Under the pieces are notes generated by a model. It ran no database searches, was not told the origin of the DNA, and saw nothing but the letters and a program-made list of their open reading frames with translations. Positions 7,560 through 15,819 of a DNA stretch of 64,000 bases are shown one piece after another. The stretch is from Gaiellasilicea sp035575835. GTDB lineage: Bacteria; Actinomycetota; Thermoleophilia; Gaiellales; Gaiellaceae. Numbering within the stretch: position 1 is the stretch's first letter; each line of letters starts with the position of its first letter. The position numbers and the translations under genes are program-made. The stretch spans positions 1 to 64,000 of the forward strand of contig DATLXM010000045.1 in assembly GCA_035575835.1 (NCBI GenBank), in the 5' to 3' direction.

Positions 7560-8365
7560 AGGCGAACGCAGAGGCACGGCGGCGATGGGACGTCGCCGCG
7601 GAGGGATGGGAGACCGAGCGGGAGCTGGTCGCGGCCGTCAACGCGCCTGTCACTGCCGCGCTCGTCGCGGCACTCGATGCCGGGCCGGACGACGTCGTTC
7701 TCGATCTGGCAAGCGGAACGGGAGACCTGACCGAGGCGCTCGCGGGAACCGTCGCCCACGTGCTCTCGACCGACCTCTCGCCGGCGATGGTCGAGGCGGC
7801 ACGCCGCCGCGGGATCGCCGGCGCCGAGCACCGGGTGATGGACATGCAGGCCATCGAGCTCCCGGACGCGAGTGTGGACGCAGTCGTCTGCAGGTTCGGG
7901 TACATGCTCGTCCCGGATCCGGCACTCGCCCTCCGCGAGACGAGGCGCGTGCTCCGCGCCGGAGGACGACTCGCGTTCGCGACGTGGGCACCCGCCAGAG
8001 AGAACCCGTGGGCGACGGCTTACGGCCCGGTGCTGCTCGAGCGCGGCCTCCTGGAACCGCCGCCACCCGGGGATCCCGGTCAATTCGCGCTCGCCGAGCC
8101 GCAGCAGATCGAGACTCTCGTCCGGAGCGTCGGCTTCACAGATGTCGCCGTCGAGGAGGTCGCGGTCGAGTACCGGTTCGCGGACTGGCCCGGCTACCGC
8201 CGCGTCGTCACCCGTCTCGCAGCCAGTCTGCGCGAGACGCTCGACGGTCTCCCTGACGACGTTCGCGCGGAGGTCGACGAGGCTGCGCGCGTGCGGCTCG
8301 AGCGCTATCTCGGCCCTGAGGGCTACGTGCTCCCCGGGCTGACACTGGTCACGACCGCGCGCTAG
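7556..8365 (+). CDS. Class I SAM-dependent methyltransferase (start codon unclear)
   Basis: Encodes ~269 residues with a methyltransferase fold: motif I VLDLASGTGDLTEAL, the acidic loop DLSPAMVEAA, MDMQAIELPD and motif IV VVCRFGYMLVPD. The layout resembles UbiE-like and SAM_MT11 small-molecule methyltransferases; the substrate is unknown. There is no ATG, GTG or TTG near the conserved N-terminus. The most natural place for the start is GTA 7556, which overlaps the oxidoreductase stop as GTAG; the alternative is CTG 7625, 23 codons later. The stop TAG forms CTAG with the stop of the convergent arginase gene. Confidence 0.8.
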   Translation, partial: VEANAEARRRWDVAAEGWETERELVAAVNAPVTAALVAALDAGPDDVVLDLASGTGDLTEALAGTVAHVLSTDLSPAMVEAARRRGIAGAEHRVMDMQAIELPDASVDAVVCRFGYMLVPDPALALRETRRVLRAGGRLAFATWAPARENPWATAYGPVLLERGLLEPPPPGDPGQFALAEPQQIETLVRSVGFTDVAVEEVAVEYRFADWPGYRRVVTRLAASLRETLDGLPDDVRAEVDEAARVRLERYLGPEGYVLPGLTLVTTAR

Positions 8366-9267
8366 AGGATCGTCTTGCCGAGCGCGCTGGCGACGAGCTC
8401 GACGGCGAGCTGCGCCGTTGCGTTCTCGCGGTCGAGGATCGGGTTGACCTCGACCACCTCGATCGAGCCGGCGAGCCCGGACTCGGCAACGAGCTCGAGC
8501 GCGAGGTGCGCCTCGCGATAGGAGAGCCCGCCGCGCACCGGCGTGCCGACTCCAGGAGCGACCTCCGGGTCGAGCACGTCCATGTCGAGCGAGACGTGGA
8601 CGAACCCCGGGCCCGCGATGTGCGAGAGCGACTCCCGGATCGCTCGCTCGACCCCGATCCGGTCGATGTCGCTCATGGTGAAGATCTTCACCCCGAGCTC
8701 GCGGATCCGCCGGCGCTCGCCGTCGTCCAGCGAGCGAACCCCCACGAGCGCGACCCGCTCGGGAGTGACGGCCGGCAGCACCCACTCGTCGCTCTCGAAG
8801 CGCTCCCCCGCCATTCCGAGCGCAGCCGCGAGCGGCATCCCGTGCACATTCCCGCTCGGTGACGTCTCGGGCGTGTTCAGGTCGCCGTGAGCGTCGATCC
8901 AGAGAACCCCGCCGGGCGCCCCGTGCGCCTTGGCGAGCCCGCCGAGGGTGCCGAGGGCGATCGCATGATCGCCGCCGAGCACGAGCGGCACGTGCTCCTG
9001 CGCGAGCGCGAGCGCGACGAGCCGCGCCACTCGGGCGCACGCAGCCTTGATCTCGGGCAGGTAGCGCGCGCTTTCGTCCTGCACGTCCGTCGCCTCGAGC
9101 ACCGCGGTCTCCACGTTGCCCCAATCGAGGCAGGCGTAGCCGAGGCCTGTGAGCCGCTCTTCGATCCCCGCGTACCGGATCGCGGACGGCCCCATGTCGA
9201 CGCCTCGCCGACCGGAGCCGAGGTCGAGGGCGGCACCGATGATCGCCACCTGTTTCGCTGCAGCCAC
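8362..9267 (-). CDS. rocF: Arginase
   Basis: A 301-residue ureohydrolase that splits arginine to ornithine and urea with a dinuclear Mn centre. Ligand motifs are complete: GGDHAIALG, the DAHGDLNTP segment (D-x-H-x-D) and SLDMDVLDP. The SPSGNVHGMPL segment after the second motif is typical of arginases rather than agmatinases. GTG 9267 is chosen because it lies eight bases after a TAGGGT box and gives the usual N-terminus (KQVAIIGAALDLG). An upstream extension would run toward the tRNA gene. The gene is single, with the tRNA-Phe promoter region upstream, and converges on the methyltransferase with a shared CTAG. Confidence 0.9.
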   Translation of the reverse strand: MAAAKQVAIIGAALDLGSGRRGVDMGPSAIRYAGIEERLTGLGYACLDWGNVETAVLEATDVQDESARYLPEIKAACARVARLVALALAQEHVPLVLGGDHAIALGTLGGLAKAHGAPGGVLWIDAHGDLNTPETSPSGNVHGMPLAAALGMAGERFESDEWVLPAVTPERVALVGVRSLDDGERRRIRELGVKIFTMSDIDRIGVERAIRESLSHIAGPGFVHVSLDMDVLDPEVAPGVGTPVRGGLSYREAHLALELVAESGLAGSIEVVEVNPILDRENATAQLAVELVASALGKTIL

Positions 9268-9275
9268 GACCGCGG

Positions 9276-9281
9276 ACCCTA
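9276..9281 (-). promoter_or_regulatory. -10 box of likely leaderless arginase transcript
   Basis: On the minus strand TAGGGT lies eight bases before the GTG at 9267. No Shine-Dalgarno sequence is visible between them. Confidence 0.45.
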
Positions 9282-9398
9282 GCGCCTGTCCAACGAGTCC
9301 TCGCCACTGGGCCGTGAGCCCGCCGCAAAGCGGCCGATCAGGGATCGTCGCGAGCGCAGATCCGCCCCCAGGCGGATGTGCGCTCGTGCGGAAAAACA

Positions 9399-9471
9399 TG
9401 GCGAGAGCCGGACTTGAACCGGCGACACCACGGTTTTCAGCCGTGTGCTCTACCAACTGAGCTACCTCGCC
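9399..9471 (-). tRNA. tRNA-Phe (anticodon GAA)
   Basis: A 73-nt cloverleaf on the minus strand. The acceptor stem begins GGCGAGG and closes with the complementary 3' arm; the D arm has AGCTCAGTTGG; the anticodon stem CACGG/CCGTG flanks a CTGAAAA loop (GAA, Phe); the T arm has the GTTCAAGTC loop. The discriminator base is A and no CCA is encoded. A TAGACT box (9484-9489) 12 bases upstream is a plausible promoter -10. Confidence 0.95.
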
Positions 9472-9559
9472 ACGAGCCGGGGCAGTCTAGCGAGAGTTTC
9501 CTGTCCGACGTCCCGGCCATTGTCTCCCCGACGGGGTCCCTCGAGGCAAGGAGGCAGGA

Positions 9560-11047
9560 ATGTCAGAGACTGCGGCTCCGCTCGGCACCGGAGGCTCCGG
9601 ACTGCTCGAGCGCCGCTTCAAGTTCGCGCAGAACGGAACGACGCTCGCGCGCGACAGCGTGGCCGGCCTGACGACCTTCATCGTCATGTCGTACATCATC
9701 TTCGTCAACCCGCAGATCCTCAGCTTCGCGGGAATCGAGGGCCTGCAGGACAGCGGGCTCCCGTTCAACCAGGTCCTTGCGGCGACCTGTCTCGTGGCCG
9801 GGGTGATGACGATCCTGATGGGCCTCTATACGAACCGCGCCTACGCAATCGCACCGGGGCTCGGGCTGAACGCGGTCGTCGCCTTCAGCCTGGTCGCGAG
9901 TGAAGGCCTCTCGTTTCCGGCCGCAATGGGCCTCGTCGTCGTCGAGGGAATCGCGGTCACGATTCTCGTCCTCACCGGCACCCGCGAGAAGATCATGGAC
10001 GCGATCCCGCTCGACCTGAAGAAGGCGATCGCGATCGGGATCGGGCTCTTCATCGCGTTCATCGGCCTCGTCAACTCCGGAATCGTCGTCCGCGGCACCG
10101 GGACCGTCGTCGATCTCGCTCCGCTGACCACGTGGCCGCTCTTCGTCACGTTCTTCGGCCTCGTCGTCACGATTGCCCTCCGGGCTCGTGGCGTGCGAGG
10201 TGACCTCCTGATCGGGATCATCCTGACCACGATCCTCGCCACGATCATCAACGAGGCGGTAGGCAAGGACATCGGCTTCGGGAACGCCGCGAGCTGGCCG
10301 GGCGACATCTACGAGACGCCCGATCTCTCGCTCCTCGGGAACTTCAACTTCAACGCGTTCACCGAGCTCGCGTTCATCTCGGCCGTCGTCTGGGCGTTCT
10401 CGCTCTTCCTCGCCGACTTCTTCGACACCATGGGCACGCTCGTCGGCGTCGGCAAGCCGGCCGGCTACCTCGACAAGGACGGCAGGCTCCCGGAGATCCG
10501 GAAGCCGCTGCTCGTCGACTCCCTGGCCGCCGTGGCAGGCGGGGCCGCATCGACCTCGTCGGCGACGACCTACATCGAGTCCGCCTCCGGCGTCAGTGTC
10601 GGCGGTCGGACAGGCTGGGTCGCGGTGGTGGCGGGGGCGCTCTTCTTCCCGTTCATGTTCATCGCCCCGATCATCGGGATGGTGCCTCCTCAGGCAACGG
10701 CGCCCGCGCTGATCATCGTCGGCTTCCTGATGATGTCCGCGCTGACCGAGGCGGAGGAGCTGGCCGAGGACGAGGAGCACGGGATCGCCCCCGGCACCAG
10801 GCGCAAGCTTGCCGGAATCGACTTCTCGGATCTCGGGATCGGGCTCGCGGCGGCGCTGACGATCATGATCATGCCGTTCACCTTCTCGATCACGGACGGA
10901 ATCGGAATCGGTTTCCTGACCTTCGTCCTCGTCCGGTCAGCGCAAGGACGCTTCCGCGACGTCCATCCGTTTATGTGGGTCGCCTCGGCGGCATTCCTCC
11001 TCTACTTCCTCGTCCCGTTCCTCCAGCAACAGTTCAGCTGGGTCTAG
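9560..11047 (+). CDS. NCS2-family purine permease (AzgA/PbuG type)
   Basis: A 495-residue membrane transporter, probably importing adenine, guanine or hypoxanthine with protons. Typical AzgA-branch features are the N-terminal LERRFKFAQNGTTLARD, the re-entrant GLTTFIVMSYIIFVNP region, the substrate-pocket motif APGLGLNAVVAFSLV, DFFDTMGTLVGV and the serine-rich TSSATTYIESASGV loop. About 12-14 membrane segments are expected. An acidic cytoplasmic insert (AEELAEDEEHG) near residue 400 is unusual. ATG 9560 follows AAGGAGG at a good distance. It is a single gene between tRNA-Phe and convergent minus-strand genes. A purine permease fits a ureide-using lifestyle but no pathway link is proven. Confidence 0.88.
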   Translation: MSETAAPLGTGGSGLLERRFKFAQNGTTLARDSVAGLTTFIVMSYIIFVNPQILSFAGIEGLQDSGLPFNQVLAATCLVAGVMTILMGLYTNRAYAIAPGLGLNAVVAFSLVASEGLSFPAAMGLVVVEGIAVTILVLTGTREKIMDAIPLDLKKAIAIGIGLFIAFIGLVNSGIVVRGTGTVVDLAPLTTWPLFVTFFGLVVTIALRARGVRGDLLIGIILTTILATIINEAVGKDIGFGNAASWPGDIYETPDLSLLGNFNFNAFTELAFISAVVWAFSLFLADFFDTMGTLVGVGKPAGYLDKDGRLPEIRKPLLVDSLAAVAGGAASTSSATTYIESASGVSVGGRTGWVAVVAGALFFPFMFIAPIIGMVPPQATAPALIIVGFLMMSALTEAEELAEDEEHGIAPGTRRKLAGIDFSDLGIGLAAALTIMIMPFTFSITDGIGIGFLTFVLVRSAQGRFRDVHPFMWVASAAFLLYFLVPFLQQQFSWV

Positions 11048-11080
11048 GCCCTGCCGGCCTCTGGGCCGCGGGAGCGAAGC

Positions 11081-11134
11081 GACCCTTCAGGGGTCTTGGC
11101 GCGATCGGGGGTCGGCGAAAGCCGATCCCCGATC
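11081..11134. terminator. Two hairpins between convergent purine permease and SAM hydrolase genes
   Basis: 11103-11134 forms a 14-bp stem (GATCGGGG... with one G-T wobble) closed by a GAAA tetraloop. Beside it, 11081-11098 read on the minus strand contains AAGACCCCTGAAGGG, the same core found after four other genes in this window (see 41685, 41889, 57715, 58156). Neither has a long T-run. Lying between two convergent 3' ends, they probably act as a bidirectional, U-poor terminator. Confidence 0.6.
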
Positions 11135-11229
11135 TTGTTGCGCCCCTAAAAAGAAGGACGTCCGGGCCGGTGATACCGTGCCGCGAACGCCCTTGTGCGA
11201 AGAGTTACAGACCCGCCGCTCGGATGCAA

Positions 11230-12033
11230 CTACGGTCCGCCGACATTGATCCGGAGCGATTGGCCGGCGCGGGCGTGGAGCATCTCCGCTGCATTGCCGC
11301 CGCTGATCGCCACCGACATGTTCCGATAGCTGTCCTCGTAGAGGATGATGTCGCCGGGCCGGGCGTCGGCGAAGGTGCGCGCCGCAACGGCGTAGACGCG
11401 CTCGCCGCCGAGTTCGAGCTCGACCTGGGTTCCGGGGACGATCCCGACCCCGGTCGCGTGCTCGCGCGTCAGATTGAGGGCGATGTTGCCGAAGCTGTCC
11501 ACGTAGAGGACGCAGGCGCCGACCCGCGACTGGCCGATCTCCGGCTCCGGCAGATCCAGGCGGACGAGCGCGTCCGGCGTCAGCTCCGGGCCCAGCTCGC
11601 CGAGCGCGACCCCGCGCGAGAGATGCGCAGCCGCCGGGGCGAAGAGGTCACGGCCGTGAAAGGTGCGTGAGACGGTGTCGAGCGCGTACTCCGGATTGGC
11701 GAGCTCGTGCGCGGCAGTGATTCCGGCCCGCTCGGCCGCAGGCACGAGCAGGCCGTTGTCGGGCCCGACGTAGAGCCGTCCCTCTCCGTCCTGGAGCGCG
11801 AGCGCCCGCCGCTGGCTCCCCACCCCTGGATCGACGACGGCGAGATGCACGCCCACAGGCATGTAGGGGACGGTGTTGGCGAGGACGAGCGCGCCCTGGA
11901 GGATCTGCATCCGGGGGATCCCGTGGGTGATGTCGATGATCTCGGTCTCGGGTGCGATCCGCTTGATCACCCCGTGGCAGGTGCCGACGAAGTCGTCCTG
12001 CAGCCCGAAGTCGCTAAGGAAGGTCACGACCAC
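11230..12033 (-). CDS. DUF62 S-adenosyl-L-methionine hydrolase (adenosine-forming)
   Basis: A 267-residue member of the SAM hydroxide adenosyltransferase family, which attacks SAM with water to give adenosine and methionine and is related to fluorinase/chlorinase. Family motifs: FLSDFGLQDDFVGTCHGV at the N-terminus, VVDPGVGSQRRALAL, VGPDNGLL and VLYVDSFGNIALN. Fluorinase-specific loops are not evident, so simple hydrolase activity is likely. The GTG start at 12033 lies nine bases after the hemD stop, and the hemD TAA is part of a possible -10 box (TAACCT, six bases before the GTG). It is the last gene of the heme/cytochrome block, where removing SAM or supplying methionine has no obvious direct role. 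Confidence 0.88.
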   Translation of the reverse strand: MVVTFLSDFGLQDDFVGTCHGVIKRIAPETEIIDITHGIPRMQILQGALVLANTVPYMPVGVHLAVVDPGVGSQRRALALQDGEGRLYVGPDNGLLVPAAERAGITAAHELANPEYALDTVSRTFHGRDLFAPAAAHLSRGVALGELGPELTPDALVRLDLPEPEIGQSRVGACVLYVDSFGNIALNLTREHATGVGIVPGTQVELELGGERVYAVAARTFADARPGDIILYEDSYRNMSVAISGGNAAEMLHARAGQSLRINVGGP

Positions 12034-12042
12034 GGCCGGAGG

Positions 12043-12669
12043 TTAACCCGCGGCGCGCGCGATCGCGGCGACGAGACCGTCGAGATCGTGCGTCTCTGCC
12101 TCCGCGACGATCTCGATGCCGACGGCGCGGGCAGTTCTGCTCGTCTCCGGCCCGATCGACACCGCGGGGATCAGGGCGCCGGACGCGGCGAGCGCCCGGG
12201 CGGCCGAAGGTGAGGCCAGAACGACGAGGTCACCGGCCGGCGGCGCTGCCGGGATGAGCTCGACGGTTCGGTAGAGCGCCACGAAATCTGCGTCGAGCTC
12301 GTCCACGAGTAGGCGGCGGGCACCCTCCGCGCCGGCGAAGAGCACGCGGCCGGCGGGCCGCGGCAGCTCGGCCAGCAGCCCCTCCTGGGTCGAGACCGCG
12401 GGGACGAGATCGGCGCCGCCGAAGGCGAGAGCCGTGGCCGTGCCGATCGCTGCGACCTGGCGCGGCCGCCCGGTCAGTCGCCGGCGCAGCTCGCGGGCGC
12501 CATTGGCGCTCGTCACGATCAACCAGTCGTATCCCGCCGCGTCCACCGGGTCGTCCCCGACGGGCTCGATCGCGACGAGCGGGCACAGCACGGGCTCATG
12601 TCCGAGCTCCTCGAGCCGCTCGACGAGCACTTCTGCCTGGCCTTCCGGCCGGGTGACGACGATCCTCAC
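12043..12669 (-). CDS. hemD: Uroporphyrinogen-III synthase
   Basis: A 208-residue protein that cyclises hydroxymethylbilane to uroporphyrinogen III with inversion of ring D. HemD is poorly conserved; support comes from the N-terminal VTRPEGQAE motif, the two-domain alternating layout with DWLIVTSANG and VVLASPSAARALA segments, and the position directly after hemC. GTG 12669 overlaps the hemC stop as GTGA. The length is slightly below the usual ~250. The C-terminal DGLVAAIARA helix is typical. Confidence 0.87.
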   Translation of the reverse strand: MRIVVTRPEGQAEVLVERLEELGHEPVLCPLVAIEPVGDDPVDAAGYDWLIVTSANGARELRRRLTGRPRQVAAIGTATALAFGGADLVPAVSTQEGLLAELPRPAGRVLFAGAEGARRLLVDELDADFVALYRTVELIPAAPPAGDLVVLASPSAARALAASGALIPAVSIGPETSRTARAVGIEIVAEAETHDLDGLVAAIARAAG

Positions 12670-13490
12670 CGCACGGAGGCGAGCAGGGCGGCCGCGACGT
12701 CCTCCGGATCGGAGCCTGCGCGGCGCTCGATCCAGGCGCCGTCCTCGTCGGCGACGAGCGCGGTCAGGGTGGCGCCGTCGTGGTGGGCCGCAACCGGAGC
12801 CAGGCAGCCACCGCCGACGAGCGCGACGCAACGACGCTCGGACTCGACCCGCCGTCTCGTCTCGGCGTCGTCCGCCCGCGCGACGAGCTCCTCCTCCCCC
12901 GCCCGCACCTGCAGAGCGAGTGCGCCCTGGGCGGCCTCGGGCAGCATGATCGCCGGATCGAAACGGAGGCCGATCTCGCGTTCGAGCCCGAGTCGCTCGA
13001 GGCCGCAGGCGGCGAGGACGATCGCGTCGAGCCCCCGCTCGCCGCGCTTGCGCAGGCGGGTGTCGATGTTGCCGCGGAGGGGCTCGATCGAAAGCGTCGG
13101 CTCGAGTGCGAGCAGCTGCGCACGCCGGCGTACGGACGCCGTCCCGATCCGCATGCCCGGCTGGATCTCGCTCGCCCCACAGAGGGCGTCGCGCGGGTCT
13201 TCACGCGGTGGATAGGCGCCCACGGAGAGGCCCTCGGTGTCCGTCGAGGTCATGTCCTTGGCGGAATGGACCGCGACGTCGATCCGTCCTTCGAGCAGCG
13301 CCTCCTCGAGCTCCTTGACGAAGACGCCGCGCTCCCCGATCTGACCGAACGGCTTCGTCCGGTCCCGGTCGCCTGCGGTCGTGATCGGGACGAGTGCAAT
13401 CTCCACCCCGGGCCCGCGCAACGCCTCGGCCGCGCGCTCCGCCTGGGTGAGCGCGAGCCTACTGCCGCGGGAGCCGACGCGGATGAGCAC
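12666..13490 (-). CDS. hemC: Hydroxymethylbilane synthase (porphobilinogen deaminase)
   Basis: A 274-residue cytosolic enzyme joining four porphobilinogens into hydroxymethylbilane. Motifs: RVGSRGSRLALTQ at the N-terminus, the HSAKDMTS active-site loop, GTASVRRRAQL and RGNIDTRL. The cofactor-attachment Cys lies in GGGCLAPVAAH (about residue 229). It is shorter than the ~310-residue E. coli enzyme, mainly in the C-terminal domain, as in many actinobacteria. GTG 13490 is the start; 168 bases separate it from hemA, the only substantial gap in this block, with no supported gene inside. Confidence 0.93.
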   Translation of the reverse strand: MLIRVGSRGSRLALTQAERAAEALRGPGVEIALVPITTAGDRDRTKPFGQIGERGVFVKELEEALLEGRIDVAVHSAKDMTSTDTEGLSVGAYPPREDPRDALCGASEIQPGMRIGTASVRRRAQLLALEPTLSIEPLRGNIDTRLRKRGERGLDAIVLAACGLERLGLEREIGLRFDPAIMLPEAAQGALALQVRAGEEELVARADDAETRRRVESERRCVALVGGGCLAPVAAHHDGATLTALVADEDGAWIERRAGSDPEDVAAALLASVR

Positions 13491-13658
13491 AGGTGCGCCC
13501 TGTCCCCGAGCGAGGCGAGGGCCCGCCCGCCCAGCTGGAACGGGGTCGGGACTCGCCGCAGCCCCGCGTGGTGTTGGGCCGGATCCGGACGAACGCGGTT
13601 GGCGCCTGGAGCGGTAGCGGACGCCCGCTCAGGAATCGTGTGCTGCCGAATCTCGTGC

Positions 13659-14897
13659 TCACGCGCGCCTCTCCTCTTCGCCGAGCCCGAACAGGTGCCT
13701 CACGACGTCAGCATAGACCACGCCGTCGGCTGCCGCGGCTGCCTCCTTCATCCTGATCGTGGGCAGATGGAGGAGCTTCGCGAGGATCTGCGAGGTGACG
13801 GATTCGACGTTTCTGCGCTCGTTCTCGGAGAGCCGCGAGCCGGCCCGGGCGAGCTCGCTGTCGCGGATCTCCTCGACCAGCGCACGCAGGGAGGCGATCG
13901 TCGGGACGACATCGAGGGATGCGTGCCACTCGCGGAAACGGTCGGCTTCCGCGCCGACGAGCTGCTCCGCGCGCGCGGCCTCGCTGCGCCGCCCGCTCAT
14001 GGTCTCGGCGACAACCGCTTCCAGATCGTCGACGTCGTAGAGGAAGCAGCCGTCGAGCTCGTTGATCGCGGGATCGAGGTCGCGCGGGACGGCGAGGTCG
14101 ACGAGCAGGAGAGGACGGCCCTTCCGCGCTTTATGCGCTGCGGCGACGTCTGCCTTGCTGACGATCGTCCCCTGGGAGCTCGTAGAGGCGACGACGATGT
14201 CGGCGTTCCCGAGCTCACCGGCCAGGTCGTTCAGCCCGAGCGCCCGGGCGCCGAAGCTCGCGGCGAGATCCTGCGCGTGCTCGAGGGTGCGATTCGCCAC
14301 GGCGGCGATCCCGGCCCCCCGCGAGACGAGGTTGCGCGCGGTCAGCTCGCTCATCTTGCCGGCGCCGAGCAGGAGCACCCGCTTGCCTTCCAGATTCTCG
14401 AAGACCTGCTGCGCGAGCGCGGCTCCGGCTGCGGGAACCGAGGCCGGGCTCTCGGCGATCGCGGTCTCGACCCGGACGCGCCGACCGATGTGGAGCGCCT
14501 GGCGGAAGAGGCGGTCGAGGAACGGGCCCGGCGATCCGGCCTCGAACGCGCTTCGAACCTGGCCCAGGATCTCGCCCTCCCCTGGCACGAGCGAGTCGAG
14601 CCCGGCCGCGACGCGGAAGAGGTGCAGCGCCGCTGCGTCGTCGCCCAGCCGGTAGAGCACGGAGCCGAGCTCGCCCGAGCGATCGTCGGCCAGAGCGGTC
14701 AGCGTCGAGACCGCAACCTCCTCGGCGTCGTCCTCGCGGGCGAGATAGAGCTCGGTCCTGTTGCAGGTCGAGAGCACGACGGCTTCCCGCCCGAGCTCCG
14801 CGGCGAGTGACGCCGATCGCTCGGGATCGAGCGCGACCCGCTCGCGCAACTCGATCGGTGCGCGGTGGTGCGAGACACCGACGAGAGTCAGCCTCAT
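13659..14897 (-). CDS. hemA: Glutamyl-tRNA reductase
   Basis: A 412-residue NADPH enzyme reducing glutamyl-tRNA(Glu) to glutamate-1-semialdehyde, the first step of C5-pathway tetrapyrrole synthesis. The N-terminal GVSHHRAPIELRER, the catalytic Cys in VVLSTCNRTELYL, the EGEILGQVR motif, the nucleotide-binding VLLLGAGKMSEL and the C-terminal dimerisation helix region (ASLRALVEEIRD) are all present. The ATG at 14897 overlaps the upstream ccsA/hemX-like stop as ATGA. The presence of HemA indicates the C5 route rather than ALA synthase. Confidence 0.95.
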   Translation of the reverse strand: MRLTLVGVSHHRAPIELRERVALDPERSASLAAELGREAVVLSTCNRTELYLAREDDAEEVAVSTLTALADDRSGELGSVLYRLGDDAAALHLFRVAAGLDSLVPGEGEILGQVRSAFEAGSPGPFLDRLFRQALHIGRRVRVETAIAESPASVPAAGAALAQQVFENLEGKRVLLLGAGKMSELTARNLVSRGAGIAAVANRTLEHAQDLAASFGARALGLNDLAGELGNADIVVASTSSQGTIVSKADVAAAHKARKGRPLLLVDLAVPRDLDPAINELDGCFLYDVDDLEAVVAETMSGRRSEAARAEQLVGAEADRFREWHASLDVVPTIASLRALVEEIRDSELARAGSRLSENERRNVESVTSQILAKLLHLPTIRMKEAAAAADGVVYADVVRHLFGLGEEERRA

Positions 14898-15664
14898 GAG
14901 GCGAAATGGGTGATCGGGAGGACGACGGCAACGAGCGCGAAGCCGCCGAGGTTCAGGAGCGCTGCACGGCGGCCGCGCCAGCCCTCGTGCCGGAGGACGA
15001 GGAGTGTGGCGTAGACGGCCAGGATCGCGATCGTGACCACCATCGCGACGTCGAAGTCGCCGCGTTCGAAGCGCGACGCACCCGCGCCGATCCCGAGCGC
15101 GAGCAGGACGAGCCCGGCGAGGACGCTGCGGGCAGCCAGGCGGTCGAGGGCGTCGAGCGGCGGCACCCTGACCCGGAGCAGCCCCCGCTCGTGGCGCTTC
15201 AGGCGTCGTTCTTGCCAGACGTAGAGCGCTGCCATCCCCGCGGCGAGCGTCAGGCTGGCGAAGCCGGCGAGCATCAGGCCGACGTGGATCGCCAGGACGG
15301 TTCCGGAGTCGCCTCCTGCCTCGAGTCCAGTACCCCCGCCCACCCACGCGAGCGCGAGTAGCACCGCGGCGATCGGCATCACCGCGAGCCCGAGGAGGCG
15401 GTAGCGAGGCTTGCACCCCCAGATCAGGTAGGCGCCGACGACGAGCCAGACGAAGAGGTTGAGCGCACCTGCCCAGGTGCCCCACGGAAAGCCGTCCGCC
15501 GAGGTGGCCTGGCCGACGAGGAGAGCGGTCTGAGCGACCCAGCCGAGCCGGACTCCCCAGGTCGCGAGCCGCCCTGCGAGCCCTGGCCCGCGCAGCTCGC
15601 CGGCGTACGCGAACGCAGCCTCGCCGTAGGCGAGGAGCGCCGGGACGACCAGCAGCTCAGACAT
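14894..15664 (-). CDS. Cytochrome c assembly membrane protein (CcsA/HemX-like)
   Basis: A 256-residue polytopic membrane protein of the cytochrome c assembly superfamily. It has about eight membrane segments, a tryptophan-rich WGTWAGALNLFVW stretch and a HVGLMLAGFASLTL segment bearing a candidate heme-ligand His. Proteins of this type either handle heme for cytochrome c (CcsA/ResC) or, as HemX, modulate HemA; location directly before hemA fits HemX, location directly after ccmD fits the cytochrome role. The classical WWxWD motif is not seen here. It overlaps ccmD by eight bases and hemA as ATGA. Confidence 0.75.
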   Translation of the reverse strand: MSELLVVPALLAYGEAAFAYAGELRGPGLAGRLATWGVRLGWVAQTALLVGQATSADGFPWGTWAGALNLFVWLVVGAYLIWGCKPRYRLLGLAVMPIAAVLLALAWVGGGTGLEAGGDSGTVLAIHVGLMLAGFASLTLAAGMAALYVWQERRLKRHERGLLRVRVPPLDALDRLAARSVLAGLVLLALGIGAGASRFERGDFDVAMVVTIAILAVYATLLVLRHEGWRGRRAALLNLGGFALVAVVLPITHFAS

Positions 15665-15809
15665 CCGAGGTGCGCTTCCGAGCGAGCTCGGCGATCTCCG
15701 CCGTCTCCCGTTCGAGCCGTGCCAGCTTTGCGGCGATGATCGCCACGTAGACGAGCAGCGCCACGAACACCACGCCGTAAGCGGCGGCCACGTACTCGCC
15801 CTGGCTCAT
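15657..15809 (-). CDS. ccmD: CcmD-like small heme-exporter membrane protein
   Basis: A 50-residue protein starting ATG 15809 (MSQGEYVAAAYG) with one membrane helix (VVFVALLVYVAIIAA) followed by a charged helix rich in Arg/Glu. This is the size and layout of CcmD, which in system I holds the CcmABC heme-release complex together with CcmE. It lies between ccmC and the ccsA/hemX-like gene and overlaps the latter by eight bases. Support is from context, length and topology; sequence conservation of CcmD is weak. Confidence 0.75.
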   Translation of the reverse strand: MSQGEYVAAAYGVVFVALLVYVAIIAAKLARLERETAEIAELARKRTSDV

Positions 15810-15819
15810 GTGCGGCGCC

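Noticed and set aside
5415..7577. Long minus-strand frame (over 700 codons) across the HAD, YdcZ-like and oxidoreductase genes
   Set aside because: It is the reverse-strand shadow of high-G+C coding sequence; it spans several genes with clear family motifs and shows no domain of its own.
9472..9559. Purine riboswitch upstream of the purine permease
   Set aside because: Only 88 bases are available and none of the conserved three-way-junction features is visible.
13459..13662. 67-codon minus-strand frame between hemA and hemC, starting with a GTGA overlap
   Set aside because: Composition is Arg/Pro/Ser-rich without pattern, third-position G+C is low, and it runs into hemC in another frame. 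Treated as spacer.
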